Of a stretch of 64,000 bases of DNA, positions 24,401-36,300 are shown one piece after another. Position numbers and translations under genes: made by a program. Position 1 is the first letter of the stretch; every line of letters begins with the position of its first letter. The DNA is from Ulva prolifera (Eukaryota; Chlorophyta; Ulvophyceae; Ulvales; Ulvaceae), in NCBI GenBank assembly GCA_023078555.1, contig CM041196.1, positions 10,868,985-10,932,984 of the forward strand, read 5' to 3'. The notes under the pieces are model-generated. The model was not told the origin of the DNA. It saw only the letters and a program-made list of their open reading frames with translations, and made no database searches.

Positions 24401-27169
24401 TGCATACACACAGCATGTCTGAGTAACGCAGCCCGCCGCTCCGTGTCGCCGTCGCCCAGGCTTCGCCGAGGCTGAAAAACTTCCGGAATCTGAGCAGACG
24501 TGTCTGCTGCAAGTCCGGCAATGGATCGGTGCGTGCGCCCATCCACTGCTCCATGACGAGCTTTCAGCATCAGCTGACCCACAAGCAGGATCCCGCCAGA
24601 CTGACGGACCTCATCCGAGCTCGGCGCGCACGTCGAGTTCGGCAGGCGCAAATATTGGCAGCATCTTCTGTGACGCGTGGATGTCACACATCCCCCATCT
24701 TGCTTGTCCGCTGTTGTAGACGTGAGGGTCTGTCGCATGCACTCAGTGTATATATCGATATCGGTGCTCTGTGCAAGACGTGCTGACACCGAAGGTTCGT
24801 GCAACGTACATGGCGGCCCGCAAATATAACTCTGTGGAGCATGAACAGTCGATTGTGCCGCATGCGGCCTTTCACCTGCTTCGTGGTGTGAGCTCATGAG
24901 CTGGGCTGGGGGGGTACGACGTCGGCTTGCGACACACGTGCGCGGATTCGCCGTCAATCACGGCCGAGCCTGATCGATTTTGTGGATACGCGACCTCTTG
25001 ACAGGCCCCCGCGGGCCCCGCGTGGACTCCACGCAGTCCGCTGTCTGCCCCCGGCAGTATCAGGATCGATACGGCCGCCGACATGTCGCCGGCGCGACAG
25101 CTGTGCAGCATGATTACATACCATGAAGTACCATCATGACGCATGTATTTACGTATGCATGCGTCGCTTTCTCAGCAGCACGCCTTAGCGCACTGTCACG
25201 TACACCCTTGACAGGCTTTTTTTGCTGGGCGTTGACCGGTCGAACTGAGTGATTGCAGCGCAACTGCCTCCCCAGGCAGAGGCCGGAAGCGCTGAAGCAG
25301 AGTGTCACACAGTGTTGGGGAACCCTGTGTCGCCCGTGTGCGACAAGTGCACGCTTTTGACGCGCCCGGCCCACGCGCCGTCCGTCAGCTACCCCGTAAG
25401 CGGTGGGAGACTCTGGTGGTGCGCCGCGGCCGCGCGGTGGGCCGTGAATGCACTCACATGCCATCCGAGTCTGGCCTGAAATGCTGCTGCCTCCCTGAGC
25501 GGCTGATGTGGTGCTTGAGGCCGATTCGCCACTCGGCACTCTTGTTGGGATTTTCCGGCTGGGTCCACATGCATGCATGCATGCAGTAGTAGGGACACGG
25601 ACCTGAGTCTGCAGCTGGGAAATCCCAATGGCACAGTGCATGCGCTGGACAGCCCCAGTGGATTGCCACAGTGTGTTGCATGGTATGTCTGCAAGCGAGT
25701 ACAAGTGAGTATGCTTGATTGCACGGTTGTGTGCCCCTGAATCAGATCTGATTCAGCCCCAGGTCAGGCTGCATGCTGCAAGGTGTCCACTGTGGGGCTG
25801 TGTGGCATAGGGCACCATGTCACATGGGGGCCCGCAGCCCACATCTGCTGTCCAGGTCACACACATTCAGCTGCCAACTTTGTAACACATTCAGCTGCCA
25901 CTGTATCTCTGTAGAGATATGGGTGCCCACAGCAATCGCGGCCATGGCCATGTTTCTGGATCATTTGGTGCGCCTGGCCTGACCAATCCTGTGACCACAG
26001 CGATGACCGGACACTCAAGGATCCAGTATGTTCAGCATAGCCACATGCTTTGTCGCCTCGGGTGTGTGAAACCTGTTCTGCTGCGCTGGGTTTGTCCACC
26101 AGGTTTGTCCACTGGTGTCTCTTGTCTCTCACATTTGTGAGGACACAGACAACTACAGGAGGGTGTGTTGAAGCCTGGCAACCTGAGGTATCACAGTGCC
26201 AAGCGGACATCTGATATCTGACAGGAATGGCTGTTGTAATACCTCACTTTTGCAACCAAGTGATGTAACAGCTGGATTGACCAGTGATGACTCACCTGGC
26301 TGACTCACCTGGCTTCGGAGACGCCCACCTTTCTTCAAGGCTATGGTGACACCTGATGTGCAGCCATGCAGCTACAAGAGTATGCATGTGCTATGGAATC
26401 ATACTTACACAGATACATGCATGCTTGACTGATTGGTATTGTGTGATTGGGATTGTGTCCACTGTACTGATAGGCTTCACGATGCCGGTCCATGATGTTC
26501 ATGTAATACAGCATCAACCAGTGAACTTTCTACCTCAGTACACTGTACTGATAGGCTTCCTCAACAGTAGGAAGTTGCAGCAGCAGCTGGACCATGCATG
26601 AGCCACCAAACCCAGGTACCACAGCATCAAACCAGCATGCACTGCACCCAGCCACCACTGTTTGATGGCCATGCGGCATCCATCGACCTGCTGACATTCT
26701 GAACCAGCCATCCGAACCTGCTCTGTGTGATCTGGCCCGTCCTGCCAATTCAGATTTGCTGTCCGGTTCTTCACAATCCAGATTTGCTTTCAAGGTTTTT
26801 CCCCCCTGCTTGACCCCACAATGACGATGCCGGCCCGTGTGCAGTGAACCCTGGCGCATCAAGCACCTCCGCGACCTCCAGGCCCTCGTGTCTAAGCACC
26901 TCAACCAAGCCGTCGACACCCCTATCGTCCGCATCATCATCGGCAACACCGAGGAGGTCATCCGCATGTCCGACACGTTGTGGGCCAAGGGCTTCCACGT
27001 GCCCGCGATCCGGCCGCCGGTCGTCCCAAACGGCACGAGCCGCCTGCGAGTCAGCCTCAGCACGGAGCACACCGCCGAGGAGGTGCAGGAACTGCTCAAG
27101 TGCCTCGACGACATGGGCTTGCGCTCGTACATGAAGGCCGCCGGGAAGGCGGCGCAGGCGGCGCTGTGA
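18462..27169 (+). CDS. bioF: 8-amino-7-oxononanoate (KAPA) synthase
   Basis: Catalyses PLP-dependent condensation of pimeloyl thioester with alanine to KAPA, the first committed step of biotin synthesis. Model: 18462-18662, 20057-20551, 21335-21630 and 26845-27169; all phases agree, 438 aa. Exon 1 (WDEAGKCDGQQYCLSWQVSI) resembles the extra N-terminal region of plant enzymes and is the least certain exon. Exon 2 has FSTNDYLGLSGHP, GPRTAPLVAGHTT and FPTGFAACMAA; exon 3 has VDDAHG and the PLP-lysine motif IGTLSKAFGTHGG (Lys about 282). Exon 4 gives AIRPPVVPNGTSRLRVSLS, typical of the C-terminal domain. Intron 3 is 5.2 kb and full of repeats. The end (GKAAQAAL) has no peroxisomal SKL-type signal, unlike the Arabidopsis enzyme. 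An AONS-family paralogue such as KBL is possible, but AIRPP and the plant-like N-terminus favour BioF. Confidence 0.88.
23110..23211 (+). mobile_element. hAT-like MITE (CAGTGTTGGGT family)
   Basis: CAGTGTTGGGTTGCTTTGC... to ...AATGACCCAACACTA. The interior (AATCAGACCTTAATATACGG) aligns with the copies at 4.3 and 62.1 kb. It lies in bioF intron 3. Confidence 0.75.
23435..23477. mobile_element. short-form palindromic element
   Basis: GTGGCAATCCAGTGGTACAG faces GGCCGTACCACTGGATTGCC, in bioF intron 3. A half copy (CAGTGGATTGCCACAGTG) is at about 25657-25675. Confidence 0.8.
23964..23990 (+). mobile_element. 27-bp micro-insertion of the TTTGTAACTA retroelement
   Basis: Only GTGCCCGGCCTCTGTCC plus TTTGTAACTA is inserted. 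It is flanked by a perfect 12-bp target duplication, CATACATTGCGA (23952-23963 and 23991-24002). A second fragment (ACCGGCCTCTGTCCTTTGTA) is at about 24055-24078. Both are within bioF intron 3. Confidence 0.85.
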
Positions 27170-28464
27170 AGCGGCGGTGCGCGGGGCGGGGCTGCTGCCT
27201 TCGTGTCGGCGACCGGGGTGCTGCGGCGCCGCCGCAAGTGTGCCGGCCGTGGGCTCGCGGTTGGCAGCGGTGTGGGGGTTTTGACTGTGCAGGTGCTCGC
27301 TCGATTCCGCCGCGGTCCTCTTGTTTGCTCGACTCCTAGGCAATGGGACCAGTTTTGACTTTTTGACTGCAGCCGAGTCTGCTTGGGGGGGGGGGGTCAG
27401 GGAGGCAGGTCTCGCTGAGGGCATTGAGATATGTAACTGTACAGCTGCAATGTGGACACGTGGCAGGGTGTGGCGTATGGCTTGAGATTGCGTCGACGCC
27501 ACTGTCCAGGGGAGTGCTGTGGCTGTATGCCCGAGGACGCTGTAGCCGCAAGGGGTGCGGTTGGTTGCTGCCGGGGTGTTGCAGCGTTACGACTGCTTGC
27601 CGATCGAATTATGGAGCTTGTGAAGGGACGCTTTGCAGGTGGGTGTTGGGGTCACGCGAGGGCGGCATACGCCGTCCCTACCTTGCGATTGTGACCGGAA
27701 AAGCGGGGCCGCCGACGCGTCCGCGCGTGCGGCTACAAGTGACAGGATGCGTCGCCGGCCTGGTGATTGTATCGGGCCTGCAGCAGCAGGGGCCGACCTT
27801 TTACCTGTCCATGCGGGAGGGGCCATGATGCATGGGACACATGCGTGGTGTTTGCGCGCTTTTCCTGCGGACTGCCGTCGTCGCAGATCAGTCCGCGGAC
27901 AGCGCGCCAGGACCGTTCCGGGGGCCTGATGGTGGTGTTTGGCAATGGTCTTGCTGTAGAAGCAGATGAAGCAAAAGATGAAAGGCCGGAGTGGAGCAAC
28001 GTGGTCCAACGTGCACGCTCAGACCTCGTTCCACGTGTTGACGTGATGTTGCGGTCATGTGCGGGAGCTCTGGCCGGGGATGTGGGTGGAGTGGAGGAGT
28101 GTCACCCGCAGGTTAGGGGGAATGGCCTGCCGCCGCGGGTCCCCCCCGGAACGGTGGAGTCCATTGCCGATGTGGCGTATGTGTCTGGAATGCTGTGCAA
28201 AATATAAACGCCAGGTGCCGATGGAGAGGTGGGATGGGCGCGATGTGTGCGTTCCGGCCGGGTCGCACTCCTCTCAACAGACTGCATCGCTGTGCGAATG
28301 TAAGTGACTTGCCCTGTCTAGCCTATCCATGCATATGGAACAGCCAGTTCACTGCCATTCACATTGCTCACACACTGTGCCTTTCAATTGTCAGCTACAT
28401 GCATGGGTCATGCGACACCACTTGCAGACCACTCGGTAGAGCGAACGGACAGGTGAGAAAATGT
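27170..28464. other. bioF 3' region; no gene seen
   Basis: Contains a G run (about 27386-27396) and overlapping GC-rich open frames on both strands without recognisable domains; probably 3' UTR and intergenic DNA. Confidence 0.4.
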
Positions 28465-28571
28465 CTAGTGCGGCAACGTCTTGCGGCAGGATGGCAGGGT
28501 TGCTATCGAGGCTGTTGAGACCTGATTCCGCAGAGCTGTTCTATGTGTTCGCGCCCAGCAACCCAACACTG
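28465..28571 (+). mobile_element. decayed hAT-like MITE
   Basis: Starts AGTGCGGCAACG and ends GCAACCCAACACTG. The interior (GAGACCTGATTCCGCAGAGC) is a mutated match to the 62.1 kb copy. Confidence 0.55.
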
Positions 28572-29694
28572 GTGTGCTCCTCATCTACCTCCAAGTACCG
28601 GTTGCTGTATTCAGCGGCCAGGCTGGGTGTGTGCATGGGGCACATGCATGGTAGAATGTCAAAGGACCAGAATGGACCTCAGCAAATATCTTGAACAGAT
28701 GGTGACAGCACCAGTGTCCAATAGGATACGGCTCAGTAAATTCAGATTTACTTTACTTTACCAGAGCCCCTCGATGTCCAGGACATAAGGTGCAGAACAC
28801 AGGTCCATTGCGGACTGTTGACTAAAGTTTGCTCACCGGGCGGGTTGACAACCCAGCTTGCGTACACTCGGCCATCACTTGTGATTGGCTGTTGCAGCAT
28901 GCGGACTGTTGAAATTTCGATCAAGATGATCTTGGCATCAACATAGCCCAGACAAGCCACGGCCAGCATCTCTCACAATCAACTCACCATGCAGTTGCAA
29001 CTGCCCCCCCAAAAAAAAAAAACCTCCACCGCCATGGTATACACCCTGCGCCCCATATACAAGCAGACCCAGAATACCCACGCGGCCGCACACCATGGAA
29101 GCTCCTGGACGTGGCCCTGTGCAGTGCTGCAGTGCTACGTGCCTCCCCGGCTGGGCCTTCGCACCAAATTCACTGTTGCTGCATGTCGAGAAGTGGTATG
29201 CCTAGGCTGGCTATAGCTGCAGTGTGCATATGGCCCACCGTGCCACCGTCCTCTTGCAATTTTTGTACCTCGCCATCGACCCTGGCGAACGACACGAGCT
29301 CTAATGAGACCGCGGTGGGATCTCGCGGGAGTCGGCCGGCCGGCAGAGGCGCAAATTCGACAAAAATCTTGAAACGGTGCCGCAATGCATGGGCGTGCAG
29401 TCGTCTGGAAGAGTGCTATAGCATGCTAACGGAGCTCCGCGGAGTCTGCAGCTTGACCAAGGTGGGCAATCACATGACGTCGATGATGTGGCATATATCT
29501 GCATTCAGATTCACATGAACGAAAATCGGTTGCTGGCACAGGACGCACCGAAGCTGTCACGCGGTCGCCTGGTCCGTGTGACAAAGCAGCGACAGCGGCC
29601 GTGCGCACCCGCACGATAGCTGCTCTGCGACAATTGCGTCTGCATTTTAGCGTTTGCCAGCAGATCCGGTCGATTTGGAAGTTCGTCTGCGGAC
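28572..29694. other. unresolved; possible coding on either strand
   Basis: At 29170-29385 the minus strand reads RFKIFVEFAPLPAGRLPRD, then AVSLELVSFARVDGEVQKL, which looks protein-like. The plus strand over the same bases is also open. I could not decide between them and call no gene. Confidence 0.25.
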
Positions 29695-30375
29695 ATGTGG
29701 AGTTGGGCGCGCTCCCAGACGGGACAAGTAGAAGGCGTCCTTACGCTACGCGACGATCCTGTTGAATCATCGATCCAACGTCGTTACCGTCAGCTTCCAC
29801 AGGTTAGTGCCGTTGTATGTTATAGGTCGGCCAATGGGAGCCTGACCGATGCTGTGCGAAGGAGCACGCCCGTTGTGCAGGTGACTCCGCTATACGAGAC
29901 GGAGACAACGATATGGCGAGCACAGCAGGATGATGTACCACTGCACATTAGAACCATGCTTCGCAGCGTGGAAGCTCGAGAAGCAGCTGCAAGCGTAGCC
30001 AGATTTATCAGCACCATGGACCACAACGTCACGTCCAGCCAGCATGCAGTAGAGGCGGAAGTCGATCATGCCGCACAGATGGTTGAGGCAGCATTGCGAA
30101 CCGTTGATACGTAAGCCGTTTCCAACCTGCGGTGTTCAAAATGCCAACCCGGGCATGTCGCTCCATCTTGCGAAACTTTCTCCAGACAGTGCTCTTATGA
30201 CCGCTGAAGTCCATGCTGCAGCGGACGATGGCAACTCGGAAGTATACAACAGCACATAGCTTCAGAAGCTGACCTTCTTGGACGCGTTGGCTGTTTGGTG
30301 GATCGAGTTTCCAGTACGCTCACCTACAACCGCTGCACCCGCCTGTCTGGAGCCCGTCATGCCACATTTGTTTGA
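29695..30375 (+). CDS. unidentified 163-aa helical protein
   Basis: Three exons agree in phase: 29695-29802, 29881-30110 and 30222-30375, ending at TGA. Introns are 78 and 111 bp with donors GTTAGT and GTAAGC and acceptors TGTGCAG and GCTGCAG. The protein is mostly predicted helix by eye (LHIRTMLRSVEAREAAASVA, HAVEAEVDHAAQMVEAALRT, LGSIQQHIASEADLLGRVG), as in small coiled-coil complex subunits. No family could be named. The ATG at 29695 is the first in the open frame; an upstream exon is possible. Codon use is moderate GC, similar to the first exons of PUS1. Confidence 0.5.
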
Positions 30376-31023
30376 GATCTGCGAGATTCGCCAGGCATGA
30401 ACACAAAACGTTAGCCCAGGGCATCTCCCCGCGTTCTGTAACTGTGGCGGGCTTGTCCAACGGAGCACTGCATCAGCAGACTGGCTCTGCTAGAACAGCT
30501 TCATTGCCATTCGACCTTACCTGCAGGCCAGCATGAACGTACATGACAGATACATGCTTCAGGGCTTCAATTCGAGGTCCAAGACCTGAAGGCATGCCGC
30601 CAGGGACAAGCACAAGGTCGGTCTGGCCTTGTATCAACAGCCCCTGAGGCTTGCACGCCACCGCTTCCGATTTCAAGGGGGACACGCCTCCCTGACAGGT
30701 CCCCAGCATCCCCCAGCAGCCAGCAGTCTGACTGACACCTGCAGCATGGATGCTGCTTGCCACGCTGCCCCCTCGGTTGCTGGCAGCTGTCTAGTCTGGC
30801 CACAGCCACCTCCCAGCCTAGGCATGACCCGACCCGCCTCTGTGTGGTCCTTCACTCTGCCCTTACAAAGCACTGCTCATGACACATACTCCATGAGTCT
30901 GTTACTCATTGCCTCAGCAGACTCCATGCATCGTGCATGCATGCGTGGGGCTCGCACGCTGCTCATGCCACAAATCACTAGGTCACTTTTCAATTGGTAA
31001 GGCCGGGCTTTAACCTTAAACAG

Positions 31024-31300
31024 ATCGTTGTGAAATGCCCAAGCAAGGATGTAACAGCACCTGCTCCATTGCAAGGGCAGGCGCAGATACAGCAGGAGTC
31101 CCCTCCAGATCGCATGGCAACGGAACGTGTCTTAAGTTTGGGACGATGCGCTGCCCGCAGGGAGGTTGCTCCAGGCTGGTGGCCTCCAGCATGGCGTATG
31201 CCAGATGCCGGGGTACACAAACGCACTTTGTGTCGAACACCTCCTACTGGCAGTCATTTGAGGGCACTCGTGTCGATGCAGTGCATATGCCACAGCAGGT
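31024..31300 (+). CDS. cysteine-rich exon of an unidentified gene
   Basis: After an acceptor (TTAAACAG) the + strand reads RCEMPKQGCNSTCSIARAG, then GTCLKFGTMRCPQGGCSRLV, then QTHFVSNTSYWQSFEGTRVD, and ends at a consensus donor (CAGCAG|GTGAGT). At least seven cysteines suggest a secreted or disulfide/zinc-bound module. The retroelement array starts about 100 bp after the donor, so it may fill this gene's next intron or have cut the gene. No downstream exon was found. Confidence 0.4.
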
Positions 31301-31427
31301 GAGTGGGCCTCGCGTCCTTTGCTGTGCATTTATTGAATACAGATTTCGTCCCGGATTTCGGAGTTGTCAATGTCCAAATGGACACAGCTATGTAATCATG
31401 CATACATACATACATAGACACGGTGGC

Positions 31428-31456
31428 ATACATACATGCTCTGTCCTTTGTAACTA
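31428..31456 (+). mobile_element. 29-bp micro-insertion of the TTTGTAACTA retroelement
   Basis: The insert (ATACATACATGCTCTGTCC plus TTTGTAACTA) sits between two perfect 19-bp copies of CATACATAGACACGGTGGC (31409-31427 and 31457-31475). It is the first member of the array. Confidence 0.85.
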
Positions 31457-31475
31457 CATACATAGACACGGTGGC

Positions 31476-32386
31476 TTGTTATTATATTGATTATCGTCGT
31501 TCGTTTCTTCACTCCATAGCTCGGGTCGGTCGTGCTGCGGTGCACGGCCGGCTCGTAGTCGTTGATTTAAATGTCCATACTGCTGTCTGATTCTTTCGCG
31601 CTCGTTCGTTTCGTGTCGTCTCTGCTCTGCGCACCACAGGATTGGCACGCTCTGGCCCGACTCAGCTGTGACGGCATGTCTGCTACTCCTGCCGCTATGT
31701 CCCTTGGCGGCGAAGGTCATACGGTTGCACTACAAGTTATCACTTTAATATTGTGCGGCGTTTGGCTCGCTTCTGGGCATGGCGGATTGCCAGCATGCTC
31801 CGTTCTGCGGGTCGGCTTGGGGCGGTACCGGCGAGGCACACATGTCTGCATGTTGCCTTCCGTTGTCAGCGGTCGCGCGGACGAGGTTCAGCGAAGCTTT
31901 TCATCTAGGTTCACGTTTCAGTGGCGCCGCTATACCCTTTTATGGCGCCCTAGCGGCTTCGAGATGATCATGGCTTCAGCGGTCCCGCGTCCTGCTGCAC
32001 TGCTGCGTACAGCCAATTCTGTCGGCACCCAGCTGCTGCGTACAGGTTCCCAGTGTGGAAGTTATGATCCCATGTTCATCCGCTACGATACCCCGTTCTC
32101 TGAAAATTTGCGGTGCGTGAGGAGATGGTTTCCTGCTGGCTGTACGCCAGCGCTGTTTGCTGCAACGGCTTTGACGGTCATGCGACGATGGGCTGCGTGG
32201 TTGATGACTAGCTGCTTCCTTGTGAAGCTGGATGCCTGTGTTTTTTCTAATTGTGAAGACGCTTTTGAAGTTTCTCATGTGCAGTGCACTTGCCCGTAGT
32301 GGGTGTGCACTGGCCTGGTGAATGAGTGGATTTGCGTGTGAGTTCCTGGCAATGGCTCGGTGCCCGGCCTCTGTCCTTTGTAACTA
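31476..32386 (+). mobile_element. 911-bp non-autonomous retroelement, copy 1
   Basis: Begins TTGTTATTATATTGATTATC and ends in the shared tail GTGAGTTCCTGGCAATGGCT.. GCCCGGCCTCTGTCC TTTGTAACTA. Flanked by 15-bp CATAGACACGGTGGC (31461-31475 and 32387-32401). Its last approximately 70 bp match the autonomous element's end; the rest does not. It carries a 242-aa open frame at 31571-32299 (MSILLSDSFALVRFVSSLLC..) with no recognised domain and a His/Trp/Arg-rich sequence; this may be chance. It appears identical to copy 2. Confidence 0.8.
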
Positions 32387-32401
32387 CATAGACACGGTGG
32401 C

Positions 32402-33312
32402 TTGTTATTATATTGATTATCGTCGTTCGTTTCTTCACTCCATAGCTCGGGTCGGTCGTGCTGCGGTGCACGGCCGGCTCGTAGTCGTTGATTTAAATGT
32501 CCATACTGCTGTCTGATTCTTTCGCGCTCGTTCGTTTCGTGTCGTCTCTGCTCTGCGCACCACAGGATTGGCACGCTCTGGCCCGACTCAGCTGTGACGG
32601 CATGTCTGCTACTCCTGCCGCTATGTCCCTTGGCGGCGAAGGTCATACGGTTGCACTACAAGTTATCACTTTAATATTGTGCGGCGTTTGGCTCGCTTCT
32701 GGGCATGGCGGATTGCCAGCATGCTCCGTTCTGCGGGTCGGCTTGGGGCGGTACCGGCGAGGCACACATGTCTGCATGTTGCCTTCCGTTGTCAGCGGTC
32801 GCGCGGACGAGGTTCAGCGAAGCTTTTCATCTAGGTTCACGTTTCAGTGGCGCCGCTATACCCTTTTATGGCGCCCTAGCGGCTTCGAGATGATCATGGC
32901 TTCAGCGGTCCCGCGTCCTGCTGCACTGCTGCGTACAGCCAATTCTGTCGGCACCCAGCTGCTGCGTACAGGTTCCCAGTGTGGAAGTTATGATCCCATG
33001 TTCATCCGCTACGATACCCCGTTCTCTGAAAATTTGCGGTGCGTGAGGAGATGGTTTCCTGCTGGCTGTACGCCAGCGCTGTTTGCTGCAACGGCTTTGA
33101 CGGTCATGCGACGATGGGCTGCGTGGTTGATGACTAGCTGCTTCCTTGTGAAGCTGGATGCCTGTGTTTTTTCTAATTGTGAAGACGCTTTTGAAGTTTC
33201 TCATGTGCAGTGCACTTGCCCGTAGTGGGTGTGCACTGGCCTGGTGAATGAGTGGATTTGCGTGTGAGTTCCTGGCAATGGCTCGGTGCCCGGCCTCTGT
33301 CCTTTGTAACTA
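32402..33312 (+). mobile_element. 911-bp non-autonomous retroelement, copy 2
   Basis: Repeats copy 1 at a period of 926 bp (911 bp of element plus 15 bp of target). The 242-aa frames (31571-32299 and 32497-33225) translate identically. Either two successive insertions into the same target or an unequal-crossover duplication would explain this; the perfect identity shows it is recent. Confidence 0.8.
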
Positions 33313-33327
33313 CATACATACACATTA

Positions 33328-36300
33328 CATACAGACATACGTATCTTTGTCGTACGTCTGTCGTCTGTGCTGTGTCGTGGTCCCGATGTAGACGCATGCC
33401 AAAAGAACCCGGCTGCGGGAGGCAGCAAAAAGAAAACGAATAGGCCCTTAGTTGTGTTCTGTCGTCCGCTGTCGTGCAGCTGCAACGAATACGCGCGCCA
33501 GCTGCCAGTGTTCCGTCGTTCTGCAGCCCCACTAGAATGCCAGCGGACTAACCGCCAGTGGCCTGCAGCCTTGCCCATTTGGAACACCTAGATGTCTGTT
33601 GTATGTTTCGCCTGGCCTTCCTGGTGACCCGCTTGGCTGTGCAGCCGTCATGTCGGCGCGGGCCGCTGGCTGCCCGCGTGCCGTTGTCCGGCAGTCCCAC
33701 TGGCAATCCTGCGGACTAGCCGCAGGTGATCTGCAGATTTGATTCGTTAAAAGTGTTGTGTGTTTGTTGTTTTAGTTTTGTGCCGTCTGGCCGGTTCAAT
33801 GGCCCGTTAGACCGCACCGTTAGTGTGTCCGCTTTCAGCGGAACGAGTCCCTGCGTATGAGCTTTCAGTGTCCATATGACGGATGCAGCGCTAGTCTCTC
33901 CTCCCATTCAAGTCTGTTCACCCACATCCGAGGAATCCATCGCGACGGGCCGAGGCTGCCTACTGCGAAGCTGCACGAACTCAATGCCGCGTACTGCTCT
34001 CACTGTGGCATATTCGGCTCCACCAAGACCCCTAAGGCGCATAAATGTGTGGGAGGTCAGAACAGGAGCTTGAGGTCAGGTCACTGCGTGCTGCCCGCCA
34101 CACATCCGGCCCGACAGCCCGCCCCAGCCCAACCCGCCCCAGCCCAGCCCGCCCCAGCCCAGCCCGCCCAGCCGCAGCCCGCCCAGCCGCAGCCTGCCCA
34201 GCCTGCCCAGCCGCACCCCCATCAGCCACCCCGTCACTTCACCGAAGCCCCCGCCGCCGCCCACAACACCGCCCAGCCCAGGCCCTCCCCGAAGGTCCCG
34301 GACACCGTCCATCCGGAGTTCGGCGACGCAACGGCCGAGCTCCTCAGAGATTTCAACGATGCCAGCGACGCGTCCAACATCGACGGAGCACGACTGGCCC
34401 TGGGCCGCGTCCTCGACTTCCCTGGTAAGGTTCTGTCGCTGAAGGGAGGGGACGGCACGGCGCGCCGCGCTCGTACATGCATCACGCTGTTCATGGACGG
34501 CGAGGAGCCCAGGCTGGCGGAGCCCACTCCGAGCCAGAAGCGCAGAATGAATCAGAACCAGGATCGCCGCCTGGCGGGCTCCGTCCACAGGTCACTGAGC
34601 GACGGTAATGTCCGCAAAGGCGCGGAGAAAGTGGAGGCGCCGCCCATCGCCAGGTACACCCCGGAAGTGCATGAGGCGCTGCGGCACCTGCATCCCGCAG
34701 AAGCGCTCCCCCCCGACACCCAGCCCGCCGAGCCCGCGCCCCCGCTGCAAATCGACGAGGCGACGCTCCGCGCACTGCTCGACAAGCTGCCGAAGGGCAG
34801 CGGCCCAGGCCTGTCGGGGTGGACGTATGAGCACATCCGGGCTGCTGGCACGGCCTCCACGGCCGCATTCACGGAGATTCACCGCTTCGTGAACGCGGCC
34901 CTCGCCGGCCGGCTGCCACACCTCCCGCGCTTGCTGGACTGCCGCCTCCTCCCGCAGGAGAAGCCACAGGGAGGCGTCCGCCCTATCGCCATTGCAGAGA
35001 CGTGGCAGCGCCTGGTAAGCCTGTGCGCCATGACCCTGTGCAGTGGCCTGGGTGCCTCCCTCGCGCCGCTGCAGGTGGGGGTCGGGGTGCCAGGGGGCGC
35101 GCAGAACCTGGGCCATGCTGCGCGCGCCGTGCTGCAAGCGTGGGACGATGTCGTGCTTGTGCAGCTGGACTGGAAGAATGCATTCAACATGATGTCCCGT
35201 GCAGCCATCTTGGAGGCCGTTGCGTCTCACAAGCCTGCGCTGCTGCCCTTCGCCACCATGCTTTACAGGTTCCCCGCAAATCTCTACATCGAAGGCGCAC
35301 CGCCCGGCACCGCTGCAATCACGTCGCAGCGCGGCGTGCGTCAAGGCGACCCCATCAGCCCGCTGCTCTTCGCCCTGGCCCTCCAGGGCCCCCTCCAGGC
35401 AGTGCAGGCCCAGCACCAGCCGCCCGGGAGGGAGGTCACGGCCGCCCTCATGGCGTATCATGACGACTGCACCATCGCCGGGCAGCGCGTGGACGCCGCC
35501 GCCGCATTCCGTGCGCTGGTCTCGGCAGCAGAGCCCCTCGGGCTGGAGCCCCAGCTGCACAAGTGCACGGCCTACTCGCGCGACCCCCAGCATGCGGGAT
35601 CCGTCGCGGCCGCGCTCGGCATAACGCATGCCACGGAGGGCACCGTCATCACCGGCACGCCCATCGGCACCCCGGCGTTCGAGTCGGCGCACGCGGAAGC
35701 GACGGCCGACAAGGTGTGCGCCACCATCGAAAAGATGATGCGCTTGCCCCTGAAAGCGCAAGACCAGTTCTTGCTGCTCACGATGTCCTGCCAACGCCGT
35801 ATGCTGCACTACGCCAGGGCGGTGCCGTGGGCGCACATTTCCGATCACATGCGCCGGACGGAGGCGTCCGTCCTGGCTGCGGTGAATGAAATCATGCGCG
35901 TCCCGCGGGACGACACTCGTGCGGCCGCACAAGCCGTCCTTCCAGCGCGCCTCGGAGGCCTGGGCGTCACGTCCACGCCGCAGGAGGTCGCGGACGGAGC
36001 GTACCTCGCTGCGGCGGCGGTGAGCCAAAAGGCGTTCGCAGGAGGCCCCGAGTGCATGCAGCCGTACCGGGGGCCGCACGGGCAACAATTGCAGGAAACC
36101 TGGCAGGCCCTCAACGTCGCTCAGCAGCTCCATCCGGAGCTGCCCGGGCCGGCGAGCGGCGACACCATCGCCAAGGTGTTACCTGGTATGCAGCAGCGTA
36201 TCACAAAGTTGGTTGCCCTGCGCCGCCGGGCAGCTCTGCTTGCCAGCCATGACGTCGCCACGCTCGAGGGTGCATGCAACTTGGCACGGCTTCGCAGCTG

